A stretch of 64,000 nucleotides of DNA from Pantoea ananatis LMG 2665 (GCF_000710035.2 NZ_JMJJ01000004.1:310001-374000), one strand, 5' to 3'; positions 19,805 through 31,152 are shown, counted from the stretch's first letter. Numbers and translations: made by a program. Notes: generated from the sequence alone by a model not told the origin.

Positions 19805-20377
19805 ATGACGCCTGAAATCCTGACCGAACGGCTGGTTTTAAAACCGCTCACCCTGCAGGACGCGGATGCGATTCAGGTGGCGTTTCCCCAATGGGAAATT
19901 GTCCGTTACCTGATCGATTCGGTGCCCTGGCCCTATCCGGACGGCGCCGCCAGAGACTTTGTTGCGAACGTGGCATTACCCGCTGTTGAGGCGGGAAAAG
20001 GCTGGTACTGGACGATACGGCGCAGGGAAGCGGAGACGATGCTGATCGGGGTCATCAGCCTGATGGACACGCCGGACAACCATCGCGGCTTCTGGTTAGT
20101 ACCCCACTGGCAGGGGCAGGGTTACATGTCGGAGGCCAGCAATGCCGTTACCGATTACTGGTTCAATGTGCTGAATAAACCGGTATTAAGAACGCCCAAA
20201 GCCGCAGCAAACGTGCGGTCGGTCGCTATCTCGGTTAAAAGCGGTATGCGTTGTATCAGAACGGGAAAGCAACGCTATGTTTCAGGCGAACATGACTCTG
20301 AACTCTGGGAGGTGACGCGGGATGAGTGGCGCAAATTCAGAGCGGCTCAGGCTGGCGAAACAGCCGCGAAAAAGTAA
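19805..20377 (+). CDS. GNAT family N-acetyltransferase
   Basis: 190-residue RimJ/RimL-type acetyltransferase. It starts TERLVLKPLTLQDADAIQ, and the acetyl-CoA loop FWLVPHWQGQGYMSEA has the Q/RxxGxG/A pattern. The substrate is unknown; relatives modify protein N-termini or small molecules. AGGGAG lies upstream of the ATG. It stands alone between nei and gltA, where E. coli has nothing similar. Confidence 0.88.
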   Translation: MTPEILTERLVLKPLTLQDADAIQVAFPQWEIVRYLIDSVPWPYPDGAARDFVANVALPAVEAGKGWYWTIRRREAETMLIGVISLMDTPDNHRGFWLVPHWQGQGYMSEASNAVTDYWFNVLNKPVLRTPKAAANVRSVAISVKSGMRCIRTGKQRYVSGEHDSELWEVTRDEWRKFRAAQAGETAAKK

Positions 20378-20456
20378 CATTTTGCCGTGATCCGACAGCA
20401 TCTTTAGCGATAAGGTTAAACCTGTCCGGCCTCAACGGAACCGGCATCCTTCGGGC

Positions 20457-20494
20457 AAAAAAAACGGCTATGCCTTGTCAGCATAGCCGTTTTG
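20457..20494 (-). terminator. gltA terminator
   Basis: ACGGCTATGC / GCATAGCCGT stem with a 7-base loop. On the minus strand it is followed by T8; the T4 on the plus side may also stop the GNAT transcript. Confidence 0.88.
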
Positions 20495-20534
20495 TCGTCG
20501 ATGGCCCGGTGCGATATTCGCCCAGGCGACAGGC

Positions 20535-21818
20535 TTATTTATCCAGCTGTGACGTAAAGTCGCGCTCGGTATAACCGGTATACAGCTGACGCGGACGGGC
20601 AATTTTCATGCCTTCGTCGTGCATCTCTTTCCAGTGGGCGATCCAGCCAACGGTACGTGCCATGGCAAAAATCACGGTAAACATGGAAGACGGAATGCCC
20701 ATGGCTTTCAGGATAATACCGGAGTAGAAGTCCACGTTTGGATAGAGTTTACGCTCGATGAAGTACGGGTCGTTCAGCGCAATGTGTTCCAGCTCCAGCG
20801 CCACTTCCAGCAGGTCATCTTTCATGCCCAGCTCGTTCAGCACTTCATGACAGGTTTCACGCATGACGGTTGCGCGTGGGTCATAGTTTTTGTAAACGCG
20901 ATGACCAAAGCCCATCAGGCGGAAGGAGTCGTTTTTGTCTTTTGCACGACGTACGAATTCTGGAATGTGTTCAACGGTGCTGATCTCTTCCAGCATGCGC
21001 AGACAGGCTTCGTTTGCGCCACCGTGCGCCGGTCCCCACAAGGAGGCGATACCGGCCGCGATACAGGCAAACGGGTTAGCGCCTGATGAACCTGCCGTAC
21101 GGACGGTTGAGGTTGAGGCGTTCTGCTCGTGATCGGCATGCAGAATCAGAATGCGATCCATGGCGCGTTCAAGCACAGGGTTGACCTTGTATTCTTCACA
21201 AGGCGTTGCAAACATCATGTGCAGGAAGTTACCGGCGTAGGAAAGGTCGTTACGTGGATAAACGAACGGCTGGCCGATTGAATACTTGTAACACATCGCT
21301 GCCATGGTAGGCATTTTAGACAGCAGGCGGAAAGCGGCGATTTCACGATGGCGCTCAATGTTCACATCCAGCGAGTCGTGATAAAACGCGGCCAGGGCGC
21401 CAGTCACGCCGCACATCACAGCCATTGGATGTGAGTCGCGACGGAAGCCGTGGAACAGACGCGTGATCTGCTCATGAATCATGGTGTGGCGGGTAACGGT
21501 GACTTTGAACTCTTCAAACTGTTTCTGAGTCGGGGCTTCACCATTCAGCAGGATATAGCACACTTCCAGGTAGTTAGAGTGGGTGGCCAACTGATCGATG
21601 GGAAAACCACGGTGAAGCAGGATACCTTCATCGCCATCGATAAAGGTGATTTTTGACTCGCAGGACGCGGTAGACGTGAAACCAGGATCGAAGGTAAACA
21701 GGCCGTTAGAACCCAGTTCGCGGACATCGACGACATCCTGGCCCAGCGTGCCTTGCAGCACTTTCAGTTCAATAGGCTTTTCGTCGGGTAGGGTTAGCGT
21801 CACTTTTTTATCTGTCAT
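20535..21818 (-). CDS. gltA: Citrate synthase (type II)
   Basis: Condenses oxaloacetate and acetyl-CoA, the entry step of the TCA cycle. I choose the ATG at 21818 ([18 protein letters not shown] upstream), giving 427 residues as in E. coli; an in-frame ATG at 21884 would add 22 non-homologous residues. Catalytic residues lie in [10 protein letters not shown] (His), [10 protein letters not shown] (His) and NVDFYSGI (Asp). It is divergent from sdhC and its operon. Confidence 0.98.
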   Translation of the reverse strand: MTDKKVTLTLPDEKPIELKVLQGTLGQDVVDVRELGSNGLFTFDPGFTSTASCESKITFIDGDEGILLHRGFPIDQLATHSNYLEVCYILLNGEAPTQKQFEEFKVTVTRHTMIHEQITRLFHGFRRDSHPMAVMCGVTGALAAFYHDSLDVNIERHREIAAFRLLSKMPTMAAMCYKYSIGQPFVYPRNDLSYAGNFLHMMFATPCEEYKVNPVLERAMDRILILHADHEQNASTSTVRTAGSSGANPFACIAAGIASLWGPAHGGANEACLRMLEEISTVEHIPEFVRRAKDKNDSFRLMGFGHRVYKNYDPRATVMRETCHEVLNELGMKDDLLEVALELEHIALNDPYFIERKLYPNVDFYSGIILKAMGIPSSMFTVIFAMARTVGWIAHWKEMHDEGMKIARPRQLYTGYTERDFTSQLDK

Positions 21819-22441
21819 TTTCGTCTCCATAGCGCCTTGGGCAGGTAAGGATCTTTCGACACCTGAAACGCGCGCATGTTGCATTTAGGCAGTACTTCAC
21901 GATGTCACTCTGCATTATAAGCAGTGAAGGGTACAGAGTGAGAGGCGCGTTCCACAGGAAATGTAAAGCCGTGACATGTGCATATCGCGGTTGTTAAAGA
22001 TCCGGTCAGGACATAACTTCTTTGTAACCAATAACCTGATGGTTTTAAAAGCTGTTAGTGGCAATGTTACATAACTTGAGCTTAGGAGAAAGTGTATCCC
22101 CATAACTTTTGTGCATCATAGGATTTTATCGGGATAGTTTGTAACTGAATTGTTGAACTATTGTCAAATCAGATAATTAAATTTGTATGAATTGTGAAAA
22201 ACGTGAGAATGATCACTGTTCCACCCAAAATTCTCCAAAGAGTTTGTAGGGGAATTGTAATCAGAATGTGATCGTCCTATACTTCCGGCCAGGTCTCCGG
22301 AATACCCTGACACCAGGAGCCACCCAGCGTTTGTAACACGTCATTTAACACTGGATGTTGCTATTTTGGTGACGGATAAAGTCTGAACACGTTTAGGGTT
22401 CAGGTCTTATGTCCGGAGGAAGCAAAATAAAAAAGAGCTGT
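21819..22441. promoter_or_regulatory. gltA-sdhC divergent control region
   Basis: 623 bases with no gene that I can support. For sdhC: -35 TTGTAA (22255-22260), 17-base spacer, -10 TATACT (22278-22283), giving a leader of about 150 bases. For gltA (minus): a perfect TATAAT at 21914-21919 with a poor -35. The rest is AT-rich, as expected for ArcA/CRP-controlled promoters, but I cannot assign individual sites. In the sdhC leader CTGAAC / GTTCAG (22383-22404) can form a hairpin. Confidence 0.55.
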
Positions 22442-22831
22442 GTGGGCAAAACCGTGAAAAAACAAAGACCTGTCAACTTGGATCTCTCGACGATCCGGTT
22501 TCCCGTTACTGCAATATCGTCCATTCTTCACCGCGTCTCCGGCGTCATCACCCTGGTTGCTCTCGGCATCCTGTTATGGCTTCTCGGTCTTTCCCTCTCT
22601 TCTCCTGAAGGTTTCCAGCACGCTGCATCTGTCATGAATGGCTTCTTTGCGAAGTTCATCATGTGGGGCATTTTGACTGCGCTGGCCTATCATGCAGTGG
22701 GCGGGATACGTCATATGTTAATGGATTTTGGTTATCTGGCCGAAACGCTCGAAGCAGGTAAGCGTTCTGCGCAGGTGACGTTTGGTATTACTGTCGTGCT
22801 TTCAATTTTAGCAGGAGTCCTCGTATGGTAA
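22442..22831 (+). CDS. sdhC: Succinate dehydrogenase cytochrome b556 subunit
   Basis: Membrane anchor of complex II; with SdhD it binds haem b and ubiquinone. The GTG at 22442 (read as [15 protein letters not shown]) gives 129 residues, the E. coli length; an in-frame ATG at 22409 gives 140. The strong GGAGGA at 22415-22420 is too far from the GTG and lies inside the longer version, so the start is not settled. The quinone-site SILHRVSG and the haem ligand His in [10 protein letters not shown] are present, with three membrane spans. It overlaps sdhD by 7 bases. Confidence 0.93.
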   Translation: MGKTVKKQRPVNLDLSTIRFPVTAISSILHRVSGVITLVALGILLWLLGLSLSSPEGFQHAASVMNGFFAKFIMWGILTALAYHAVGGIRHMLMDFGYLAETLEAGKRSAQVTFGITVVLSILAGVLVW

Positions 22832-23172
22832 GCAATGCATCCGCGTTGGGTCGCAATGGCATTCAGGACTGGCTGCTGCTGCGCGCGACGGCAATCCTCA
22901 TCACGCTTTACATCATCTATCTCCTCGGTTTCGTGGTGATGACAGACACGCTGACGTATGACATCTGGCGTGGCTTCTTCGCTTCTGCATTTACAAAAGT
23001 GTTCACGCTCCTGACGCTGTTTTCCATTCTGATCCACGGCTGGATCGGTATGTGGCAGGTCTTAACGGACTACGTTAAACCGCTGGCAACGCGTCTGCTG
23101 TTGCAGTTGGTCATCGTAGTGGCGCTGTTGTCATATGCAATTTATGGATTTGTTGTGGTGTGGGGTGTGTAA
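22825..23172 (+). CDS. sdhD: Succinate dehydrogenase hydrophobic anchor subunit
   Basis: 115 residues, three membrane spans, second anchor of complex II. It has the haem/quinone region around [16 protein letters not shown] and [13 protein letters not shown]. The stop is directly followed by the sdhA ATG. Confidence 0.97.
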   Translation: MVSNASALGRNGIQDWLLLRATAILITLYIIYLLGFVVMTDTLTYDIWRGFFASAFTKVFTLLTLFSILIHGWIGMWQVLTDYVKPLATRLLLQLVIVVALLSYAIYGFVVVWGV

Positions 23173-24939
23173 ATGAGTTTACCAGTAAGAGAATTTGATG
23201 CCGTGGTGATCGGCGCAGGCGGCGCGGGTATGCGCGCGGCGTTGCAAATCTCCCAGTCGGGCCAGACCTGTGCCCTGTTGTCCAAAGTCTTCCCGACCCG
23301 TTCCCATACGGTCTCCGCGCAGGGCGGAATCACCGTTGCGCTGGGTAACACCCATGACGATAACTGGGAATGGCATATGTATGACACCGTCAAAGGTTCC
23401 GACTACATCGGTGACCAGGACGCGATTGAATACATGTGTCACGTCGGTCCGGAAGCGATTCTGGAACTGGAGCACATGGGCTTGCCCTTCTCCCGTCTTG
23501 ATGACGGCCGCGTTTATCAGCGTCCGTTTGGTGGTCAGTCGAAAAACTTCGGCGGTGAGCAGGCGGCGCGTACTGCCGCAGCGGCCGACCGTACCGGCCA
23601 CGCACTGCTGCATACGCTGTATCAGCAGAACCTGAAAAATAAAACCACTATCTTCTCCGAATGGTATGCACTGGATCTGGTCAAAAATGACGACGGTGCC
23701 ATCGTAGGCTGTACGGCAATCTGCATGGAAACCGGCGAAACGGTTTACTTCAAAGCCAAGGCCACCATTCTGGCGACGGGCGGTGCAGGACGTATTTATC
23801 AGTCCACGACGAACGCCCACATCAATACCGGCGACGGTGTTGGCATGGCGCTGCGCGCAGGCGTGCCTGTGCAGGATATGGAAATGTGGCAGTTCCACCC
23901 AACCGGTATCGCCGGTGCTGGTGTACTGGTCACCGAAGGCTGTCGTGGTGAAGGCGGTTATCTGCTGAACAAACACGGTGAGCGTTTCATGGAGCGCTAT
24001 GCGCCTAACGCCAAAGACCTTGCCGGTCGTGACGTTGTGGCCCGTTCGATGATGGTGGAGATCCGTGAAGGTCGTGGTTGCGACGGTCCATGGGGCCCGC
24101 ACATCAAGCTGAAACTCGATCACCTGGGTGCGGAAGTGCTGGAATCGCGCCTGCCGGGCATCCTTGAGCTGTCCCGTACCTTTGCTCACGTTGACCCGAT
24201 TAAAGAGCCGATTCCGGTTATCCCAACCTGTCACTACATGATGGGCGGCGTGCCAACCAAAGTCACCGGTCAGGCGCTGCGTGTGAATGAGCAGGGCGAA
24301 GACGAAGTGATTCCTGGCCTGTTCGCGGTGGGTGAAATCGCCTGCGTATCGGTACACGGGGCGAACCGTCTGGGTGGCAACTCGCTGCTGGACCTGGTGG
24401 TCTTCGGTCGCGCGGCTGGCGTGCATCTGCTTGAATGTCTGGAAGAGCAGGGTGAACTGCGTGAAGCCAGCCAGGAAAACATTGATGCCGCGATGGCGCG
24501 TTTCAACCGCTGGGAAAATAACACCACGGGTGAAGATCCGGTTGAAATCCGCAAGGCGTTGCAACGCTGCATGCAGAACAACTTCTCGGTATTCCGTGAA
24601 GGCGATGCGATGCGTGAAGGGCTTGCTGAACTGAAAGAGATCCGTGAGCGTCTGAAGTCCGCGCGCCTGGATGACCGCTCACCTGACTTCAATACACAGC
24701 GTATTGAGTGCCTTGAGCTGGATAACCTGATGGAAACCGCTTATGCCACCGCAGTGGCGGCCAACTACCGCACTGAGAGCCGTGGCGCACACAGTCGCTT
24801 CGACTATCCGGAACGTGATGATGCCAACTGGCTGTGCCATAGCCTCTATGTTCCGCAAACGGAAAGCATGACGCGCCGTGAGGTGAACATGCAACCGAAA
24901 CTGCGTGCGGCCTTCCCGCCGAAAGCGCGTACCTACTAA
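23173..24939 (+). CDS. sdhA: Succinate dehydrogenase flavoprotein subunit
   Basis: Oxidises succinate to fumarate and carries covalently bound FAD. 588 residues, as in E. coli. The dinucleotide loop [14 protein letters not shown], the FAD-linked His in [11 protein letters not shown] and the substrate/catalytic segment with [11 protein letters not shown] and [11 protein letters not shown] are present. A 461-codon open frame on the opposite strand is a coding shadow. Confidence 0.98.
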   Translation: MSLPVREFDAVVIGAGGAGMRAALQISQSGQTCALLSKVFPTRSHTVSAQGGITVALGNTHDDNWEWHMYDTVKGSDYIGDQDAIEYMCHVGPEAILELEHMGLPFSRLDDGRVYQRPFGGQSKNFGGEQAARTAAAADRTGHALLHTLYQQNLKNKTTIFSEWYALDLVKNDDGAIVGCTAICMETGETVYFKAKATILATGGAGRIYQSTTNAHINTGDGVGMALRAGVPVQDMEMWQFHPTGIAGAGVLVTEGCRGEGGYLLNKHGERFMERYAPNAKDLAGRDVVARSMMVEIREGRGCDGPWGPHIKLKLDHLGAEVLESRLPGILELSRTFAHVDPIKEPIPVIPTCHYMMGGVPTKVTGQALRVNEQGEDEVIPGLFAVGEIACVSVHGANRLGGNSLLDLVVFGRAAGVHLLECLEEQGELREASQENIDAAMARFNRWENNTTGEDPVEIRKALQRCMQNNFSVFREGDAMREGLAELKEIRERLKSARLDDRSPDFNTQRIECLELDNLMETAYATAVAANYRTESRGAHSRFDYPERDDANWLCHSLYVPQTESMTRREVNMQPKLRAAFPPKARTY

Positions 24940-24953
24940 TTGCGGAGATCATC

Positions 24954-25670
24954 ATGAGACTTGAATTTTCGATCTATCGTTACAACCCGGACGTCGATGA
25001 CAAACCGCGCATGCAGGACTATACCCTGGAAGCGGAAGACGGCCGTGACATGATGCTGCTGGATGCGCTGATCCGTCTGAAAGAGAAGGATCCTACCTTG
25101 GCGTTTCGTCGCTCATGCCGTGAAGGCGTGTGCGGTTCAGACGGCCTGAACATGAACGGGAAAAACGGCCTGGCCTGTATCACGCCGGTCTCGGCGTTAG
25201 GCAACGGCAAGCAGAAAATCGTTATCCGTCCTCTACCGGGCCTGCCGGTCGTGCGCGACCTGGTGGTGGACATGGGCCAGTTTTATGCCCAGTATGAGAA
25301 AATTAAGCCTTTCTTATTGAATAACGGTGAAAACCCGCCAGCGCGTGAGCATCTGCAGTCGCCGGGCGAGCGTGAGCATCTGGACGGATTGTATGAGTGT
25401 ATTCTCTGCGCCTGTTGCTCAACCTCTTGCCCGTCGTTCTGGTGGAACCCGGACAAGTTTATTGGTCCTGCAGGCCTGCTGGCCGCTTACCGCTTCCTGA
25501 TTGACAGCCGTGATACGGAAACGGATGCGCGTCTGGATAATCTGAGCGATGCATTCAGCGTTTTCCGCTGTCACAGCATCATGAACTGTGTAAGTGTTTG
25601 TCCTAAAGGGCTAAACCCGACGCGTGCTATCGGCCACATTAAGTCGATGCTGCTGCAACGCAGCGCGTAG
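24954..25670 (+). CDS. sdhB: Succinate dehydrogenase iron-sulfur subunit
   Basis: 238 residues. Carries electrons from FAD to quinone through three clusters: [2Fe-2S] ligands in SCREGVCGSDG and the following Cys, [4Fe-4S] in CILCACCSTSCP and [3Fe-4S] in CHSIMNCVSVCPKGLNP. All cysteines are in place. Confidence 0.98.
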   Translation: MRLEFSIYRYNPDVDDKPRMQDYTLEAEDGRDMMLLDALIRLKEKDPTLAFRRSCREGVCGSDGLNMNGKNGLACITPVSALGNGKQKIVIRPLPGLPVVRDLVVDMGQFYAQYEKIKPFLLNNGENPPAREHLQSPGEREHLDGLYECILCACCSTSCPSFWWNPDKFIGPAGLLAAYRFLIDSRDTETDARLDNLSDAFSVFRCHSIMNCVSVCPKGLNPTRAIGHIKSMLLQRSA

Positions 25671-25676
25671 TTGTAC

Positions 25677-25702
25677 CACCGGGAACCTCAGGTTCCCGGT
25701 AT
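25677..25702 (+). other. Hairpin between sdhB and sucA
   Basis: ACCGGGAACCT / AGGTTCCCGGT, an almost perfect 11-bp stem, followed only by ATTTTA. It is probably an mRNA processing or stability hairpin separating sdh from suc rather than a full terminator. The rest of the 200-base gap shows no gene. Confidence 0.55.
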
Positions 25703-25870
25703 TTTACGGAAGCCTCTGTAAACGCGGTCCCGACCACGTTTACAAAGGTTCCCTTACGGGCCGGGCGCGCGCTGCGCACAGTGCTCGTATCGCTGAACTC
25801 ACTACGGCAAACCGCGAAAGCGGCAACAAATGAAACCTCAAAAAAGCATAACATTGCTTAAGGGATCACA

Positions 25871-28678
25871 ATGCAGAACAGCGCGATGAAGCCCTGGCTG
25901 GACTCCTCCTGGCTGGCCGGCGCGAATCAGTCTTACATAGAGCAACTCTATGAGGATTTCCTGACCGATCCTGACTCTGTGGATGCAGTGTGGCGCTCGA
26001 TGTTCCAACAGTTACCAGGCACGGGAGTGAAACCTGAGCAGTTCCACTCCGCAACTCGCGAATATTTCCGTCGCCTGGCGAAAGACGCATCTCGTTACAC
26101 CTCCTCAGTTACCGATCCGGCAACCAACTCCAAACAAGTGAAAGTGCTGCAGCTGATCAACGCGTTTCGTTTCCGCGGACATCAGGAAGCAAATCTCGAT
26201 CCGCTTGGCCTGTGGAAACAGGACCGCGTTGCCGATCTCGATCCTGCCTTTCACGATCTGACCGACGCCGATTTTCAGGAAAGCTTTAACGTAGGTTCTT
26301 TTGCCATTGGCAAAGAAACCATGAAGCTGGCCGATCTGTTCGACGCGCTGAAGCAGACCTACTGTGGCTCGATTGGTGCAGAGTATATGCACATCAATAA
26401 CACCGAAGAGAAACGCTGGATCCAGCAGCGTATCGAATCCGGTGCGAGCCAGACGTCATTCAGTGGCGAAGAGAAAAAAGGTTTCCTGAAAGAGCTGACC
26501 GCGGCAGAAGGGCTGGAAAAATATCTGGGCGCGAAATTCCCGGGTGCAAAACGCTTCTCGCTGGAAGGCGGTGATGCGCTGGTGCCGATGCTGCGCGAGA
26601 TGATTCGTCATGCGGGCAAAAGCGGCACACGTGAAGTGGTACTGGGGATGGCGCACCGTGGCCGTCTTAACGTACTGATTAACGTACTGGGTAAAAAGCC
26701 ACAGGATCTGTTCGACGAATTCTCCGGTAAACACAAAGAGCATCTGGGCACAGGTGATGTGAAGTATCACATGGGCTTCTCTTCGGATATCGAAACTGAA
26801 GGTGGTCTGGTGCATCTGGCGCTGGCGTTTAACCCGTCTCACCTGGAAATTGTCAGCCCGGTGGTCATGGGATCGGTACGTGCACGTCTCGATCGTCTGG
26901 CCGAACCGGTCAGCAATAAAGTGCTGCCTATCACCATTCACGGTGATGCGGCGGTGATTGGTCAGGGCGTGGTTCAGGAAACCCTGAACATGTCTCAGGC
27001 GCGCGGCTACGAAGTGGGCGGCACGGTACGTATCGTCATTAACAACCAGGTTGGTTTTACCACCTCCAACCCGAAAGATGCGCGTTCAACCCCGTACTGT
27101 ACTGACATCGGCAAGATGGTGCTGGCACCGATTTTCCACGTCAATGCTGACGATCCGGAAGCGGTAGCCTTTGTTACCCGCCTGGCGCTGGACTATCGCA
27201 ATACCTTCAAACGCGATGTGTTTATCGATCTGGTGTGCTATCGCCGTCATGGTCACAACGAGGCGGATGAGCCAAGTGCTACCCAGCCGTTGATGTACCA
27301 GAAAATCAAAAAGCATCCGACGCCGCGTAAAATTTACGCCGATCGTCTGGAAGGCGAAGGTGTCGCGTCGCAGGAAGATGCCACCGAGATGGTGAACCTT
27401 TACCGCGATGCGCTCGATGCGGGCGAATGCGTGGTGCCGGAATGGCGTCCGATGAGCCTGCACTCCTTCACGTGGTCGCCTTATCTGAACCACGAATGGG
27501 ATGAGCCTTATCCGGCACAGGTTGACATGAAACGCCTGAAGGAACTGGCATTGCGTATCAGCCAGGTCCCTGAGCAGATTGAAGTGCAGTCGCGCGTGGC
27601 CAAGATCTATAACGATCGCAAGCTGATGGCCGAAGGCGAGAAAGCGTTCGACTGGGGCGGTGCCGAGAATCTGGCGTACGCCACGCTGGTGGATGAAGGT
27701 ATTCCGGTTCGCCTCTCGGGTGAAGACTCCGGTCGTGGAACCTTCTTCCATCGCCACGCGGTCGTGCACAACCAGGCTAACGGTTCAACCTATACGCCGC
27801 TGCACCATATTCATAACAGCCAGGGCGAGTTCAAAGTCTGGGATTCGGTGCTGTCTGAAGAAGCCGTGCTGGCGTTTGAATACGGTTACGCCACGGCTGA
27901 GCCGCGCGTGCTGACCATCTGGGAAGCGCAGTTTGGTGACTTTGCCAACGGTGCTCAGGTGGTGATTGACCAGTTCATCAGCTCTGGCGAACAGAAGTGG
28001 GGCCGTATGTGTGGCCTGGTGATGTTGCTGCCGCATGGCTACGAAGGTCAGGGTCCGGAACACTCCTCTGCCCGTCTGGAACGCTATCTGCAACTTTGCG
28101 CCGAGCAGAACATGCAGGTTTGCGTCCCGTCGACGCCGGCTCAGGTGTATCACATGCTGCGCCGTCAGGCGCTGCGCGGGATGCGCCGTCCGCTGGTGGT
28201 GATGTCGCCGAAGTCGCTGTTGCGCCATCCGCTGGCGATCTCGTCGCTGGATGAACTGGCAAACGGCAGTTTTCAGCCGGCCATTGGTGAGATCGACGAT
28301 CTGGATCCGCAGGGCGTGAAACGCGTCGTGCTGTGCTCCGGTAAGGTTTACTACGATCTGCTGGAACAGCGTCGTAAAGACGAGAAAACCGATGTTGCCA
28401 TCGTGCGCATCGAACAGCTTTACCCGTTCCCGCATCAGGCGGTACAGGAAGCATTGAAAGCCTATTCTCACGTACAGGACTTTGTCTGGTGCCAGGAAGA
28501 GCCTCTGAACCAGGGCGCCTGGTACTGTAGCCAGCATCATTTCCGTGATGTCGTGCCGTTTGGTGCCACCCTGCGTTATGCAGGTCGCCCGGCATCGGCT
28601 TCTCCGGCCGTGGGTTATATGTCCGTACACCAACAACAGCAGCAAGACCTGGTTAATGACGCACTGAACGTCAATTAA
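25871..28678 (+). CDS. sucA: 2-oxoglutarate dehydrogenase E1 component
   Basis: Thiamin-diphosphate enzyme that decarboxylates 2-oxoglutarate and transfers succinyl to the SucB lipoyl group. 935 residues (E. coli 933). The N-terminal E2-binding segment (SWLAGANQSYIEQLYEDF), the active-site region GMAHRGRLNVL, the ThDP pyrophosphate loop GDAAVIGQGVVQE...NNQVGFTTS and the C-terminal transketolase-like half (EAQFGDFANGAQVVIDQF) are present. The ATG at 25871 follows AAGGGA. Confidence 0.98.
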   Translation: MQNSAMKPWLDSSWLAGANQSYIEQLYEDFLTDPDSVDAVWRSMFQQLPGTGVKPEQFHSATREYFRRLAKDASRYTSSVTDPATNSKQVKVLQLINAFRFRGHQEANLDPLGLWKQDRVADLDPAFHDLTDADFQESFNVGSFAIGKETMKLADLFDALKQTYCGSIGAEYMHINNTEEKRWIQQRIESGASQTSFSGEEKKGFLKELTAAEGLEKYLGAKFPGAKRFSLEGGDALVPMLREMIRHAGKSGTREVVLGMAHRGRLNVLINVLGKKPQDLFDEFSGKHKEHLGTGDVKYHMGFSSDIETEGGLVHLALAFNPSHLEIVSPVVMGSVRARLDRLAEPVSNKVLPITIHGDAAVIGQGVVQETLNMSQARGYEVGGTVRIVINNQVGFTTSNPKDARSTPYCTDIGKMVLAPIFHVNADDPEAVAFVTRLALDYRNTFKRDVFIDLVCYRRHGHNEADEPSATQPLMYQKIKKHPTPRKIYADRLEGEGVASQEDATEMVNLYRDALDAGECVVPEWRPMSLHSFTWSPYLNHEWDEPYPAQVDMKRLKELALRISQVPEQIEVQSRVAKIYNDRKLMAEGEKAFDWGGAENLAYATLVDEGIPVRLSGEDSGRGTFFHRHAVVHNQANGSTYTPLHHIHNSQGEFKVWDSVLSEEAVLAFEYGYATAEPRVLTIWEAQFGDFANGAQVVIDQFISSGEQKWGRMCGLVMLLPHGYEGQGPEHSSARLERYLQLCAEQNMQVCVPSTPAQVYHMLRRQALRGMRRPLVVMSPKSLLRHPLAISSLDELANGSFQPAIGEIDDLDPQGVKRVVLCSGKVYYDLLEQRRKDEKTDVAIVRIEQLYPFPHQAVQEALKAYSHVQDFVWCQEEPLNQGAWYCSQHHFRDVVPFGATLRYAGRPASASPAVGYMSVHQQQQQDLVNDALNVN

Positions 28679-28693
28679 TTAAAAGGAAAGATA

Positions 28694-29917
28694 ATGAGTA
28701 GCGTAGATATTCTCGTTCCCGACCTGCCTGAATCGGTTGCAGATGCCACAGTAGCAACCTGGCACAAGAAACCAGGCGATGCAGTCAGCCGCGATGAAGT
28801 CATCGTCGAAATTGAAACTGACAAAGTCGTGCTGGAAGTGCCGGCATCTGCCGATGGCGTGCTGGAAGCCGTGCTGGAAGACGAAGGGGCAACCGTTACG
28901 TCCCGCCAGATCCTGGGGCGCCTGAAAGAAGGCAACAGTGCGGGTAAAGAAAGCAGTGCCAAAGCGGAAAGCAATGACACCACGCCAGCCCAGCGTCAGA
29001 CAGCGTCGCTTGAAGAAGAGAGCAGCGATGCGCTCAGCCCGGCGATCCGTCGCCTGATTGCGGAGCATAATCTTGACGCTGCGCAGATCAAAGGCACCGG
29101 CGTGGGCGGACGTTTAACGCGTGAAGACGTTGAAAAACATCTGGCGAACAAACCGCAGGCTGAGAAAGCCGCCGCGCCAGCGGCGGGTGCAGCAACGGCT
29201 CAGCAGCCTGTTGCCAACCGCAGCGAAAAACGTGTTCCGATGACCCGTCTACGTAAGCGCGTCGCGGAGCGTCTGCTGGAAGCCAAGAACAGCACCGCCA
29301 TGTTGACGACCTTCAACGAAATCAACATGAAGCCGATTATGGATCTGCGTAAGCAGTACGGCGATGCGTTCGAGAAGCGTCATGGTGTGCGTCTGGGCTT
29401 TATGTCTTTCTACATCAAGGCCGTGGTCGAAGCGCTGAAGCGTTATCCAGAAGTCAACGCCTCTATCGATGGCGAAGACGTGGTGTACCACAACTATTTC
29501 GATGTGAGTATTGCCGTCTCTACGCCACGCGGACTGGTGACGCCTGTCCTGCGTGACGTTGATGCGCTGAGCATGGCTGACATCGAGAAGAAAATTAAAG
29601 AACTGGCAGTGAAAGGCCGTGACGGCAAGCTGACGGTTGACGATCTGACGGGCGGTAACTTTACCATCACCAACGGTGGTGTGTTCGGTTCGCTGATGTC
29701 TACGCCAATCATCAACCCGCCACAGAGCGCGATTCTGGGCATGCACGCCATTAAAGATCGTCCTATGGCGGTCAATGGTCAGGTTGTGATCCTGCCAATG
29801 ATGTACCTGGCTCTCTCCTACGATCACCGTTTAATCGATGGTCGTGAATCTGTCGGCTATCTGGTCGCGGTGAAAGAGATGCTGGAAGATCCGGCGCGTC
29901 TGCTGCTGGATGTCTGA
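28694..29917 (+). CDS. sucB: Dihydrolipoyl succinyltransferase (E2)
   Basis: Core of the 2-oxoglutarate dehydrogenase complex. 407 residues. It has a lipoyl domain with the modified Lys in [11 protein letters not shown] (about residue 44), a Ser/Thr-rich linker, a peripheral subunit-binding domain ([21 protein letters not shown]) and a catalytic domain with the active His in [11 protein letters not shown]. An AAAGGAAAG ribosome site precedes the ATG. Confidence 0.98.
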   Translation: MSSVDILVPDLPESVADATVATWHKKPGDAVSRDEVIVEIETDKVVLEVPASADGVLEAVLEDEGATVTSRQILGRLKEGNSAGKESSAKAESNDTTPAQRQTASLEEESSDALSPAIRRLIAEHNLDAAQIKGTGVGGRLTREDVEKHLANKPQAEKAAAPAAGAATAQQPVANRSEKRVPMTRLRKRVAERLLEAKNSTAMLTTFNEINMKPIMDLRKQYGDAFEKRHGVRLGFMSFYIKAVVEALKRYPEVNASIDGEDVVYHNYFDVSIAVSTPRGLVTPVLRDVDALSMADIEKKIKELAVKGRDGKLTVDDLTGGNFTITNGGVFGSLMSTPIINPPQSAILGMHAIKDRPMAVNGQVVILPMMYLALSYDHRLIDGRESVGYLVAVKEMLEDPARLLLDV

Positions 29918-29985
29918 TTCATCACTGGGCACGCGTTGCGTGCCCAATCTCAATACTCTTTTCAGATCTGAATGGATAGAACATC

Positions 29986-31152
29986 ATGAACTTACACGAA
30001 TACCAGGCTAAACAGCTGTTTGCACGGTATGGCATGCCAGCACCGACCGGCTACGCCTGTACTACACCACGTGAAGCAGAAGAAGCGGCATCGAAAATCG
30101 GTGCAGGCCCGTGGGTAGTTAAATGTCAGGTTCATGCCGGTGGCCGCGGTAAAGCGGGCGGTGTGAAAGTGGTTAACAGCAAAGAAGACATCCGTGCTTT
30201 CGCTGAAAACTGGCTGGGCAAACGTCTGGTGACCTACCAAACTGACGCCAATGGTCAGCCGGTAAACCAGATTCTGGTTGAAGCGGCAACCGATATCGAT
30301 CAGGAGCTGTACCTGGGTGCCGTGGTTGACCGTGCAACCCGTCGCGTCATCTTTATGGCATCGACCGAAGGCGGCGTGGAAATCGAGAAAGTGGCAGAAG
30401 AAACGCCACACCTGATCCACAAAATGGCGCTTGATCCACTGGCCGGTCCACAGCCTTATCAGGGCCGTGAGTTAGCCTTTAAACTGGGCCTGACCGGTAA
30501 GCAAGTCAGCCAGTTCACCAAAATTTTCATGGGTCTGGCCACCATGTTCCTGGAGCGCGATCTGGCGATGGTTGAGATCAACCCGCTGGTGATCACCAAG
30601 CAGGGCGACCTGATCTGTCTGGATGGCAAACTGGGTGCCGATGGCAATGCCCTGTTCCGTCAGCCAGAGCTGCGTGAAATGCGCGATCCAAGCCAGGAAG
30701 ATCCTCGTGAAGCGCACGCGACACAGTGGGAACTGAACTATGTTGCGCTGGAAGGCAACATCGGTTGTATGGTTAACGGCGCAGGCCTCGCGATGGGTAC
30801 GATGGACATCGTTAAGCACCACGGTGGCCAGCCAGCGAACTTCCTGGATGTCGGCGGCGGCGCGACCAAAGAGCGCGTAACCGAAGCCTTTAAAATCATC
30901 CTGTCTGACGACGCGGTGAAAGCGGTATTCGTTAACATCTTCGGCGGCATCGTGCGTTGCGACCTGATCGCAGACGGCATCATCGGTGCAGTAGCAGAAG
31001 TCGGTGTTAACGTACCGGTCGTGGTACGTCTGGAAGGTAACAACGCTGAACTGGGCGCTAAGAAACTGGCGGACAGTGGTCTGAACATCATTGCAGCAAC
31101 CAGTCTGACAGACGCGGCACAGCGTGTTGTTGCTGCTGCGGAGGGTAAATAA
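29986..31152 (+). CDS. sucC: Succinyl-CoA synthetase beta subunit
   Basis: ATP-grasp subunit forming succinyl-CoA/succinate with SucD, coupled to nucleotide triphosphate. 388 residues, as in E. coli. It starts [16 protein letters not shown]. The grasp-fold Lys region [17 protein letters not shown] and the C-terminal CoA-ligase domain [16 protein letters not shown] are present. The stop codon overlaps the sucD ATG by one base. Confidence 0.98.
   Translation: MNLHEYQAKQLFARYGMPAPTGYACTTPREAEEAASKIGAGPWVVKCQVHAGGRGKAGGVKVVNSKEDIRAFAENWLGKRLVTYQTDANGQPVNQILVEAATDIDQELYLGAVVDRATRRVIFMASTEGGVEIEKVAEETPHLIHKMALDPLAGPQPYQGRELAFKLGLTGKQVSQFTKIFMGLATMFLERDLAMVEINPLVITKQGDLICLDGKLGADGNALFRQPELREMRDPSQEDPREAHATQWELNYVALEGNIGCMVNGAGLAMGTMDIVKHHGGQPANFLDVGGGATKERVTEAFKIILSDDAVKAVFVNIFGGIVRCDLIADGIIGAVAEVGVNVPVVVRLEGNNAELGAKKLADSGLNIIAATSLTDAAQRVVAAAEGK

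Noticed and set aside
20161..20377. Possible frameshift in the GNAT gene after LNKPVLRTPKAA
   Set aside because: The sequence continues with the pattern expected of the family C-terminus (VAISVKSGMRCI, SGEHDSELWEVTRDEWR), so the gene looks intact.
23179..24564. 461-codon open frame antisense to sdhA
   Set aside because: It lies wholly opposite a conserved flavoprotein gene, its composition (His/Thr/Arg-rich) is that of a reverse-frame shadow, and no ribosome site or family motif is visible.
27086..28645. Long open frames antisense to sucA (27086-27769, 27785-28645)
   Set aside because: Codon-structure shadows of sucA with no motif or start signal.
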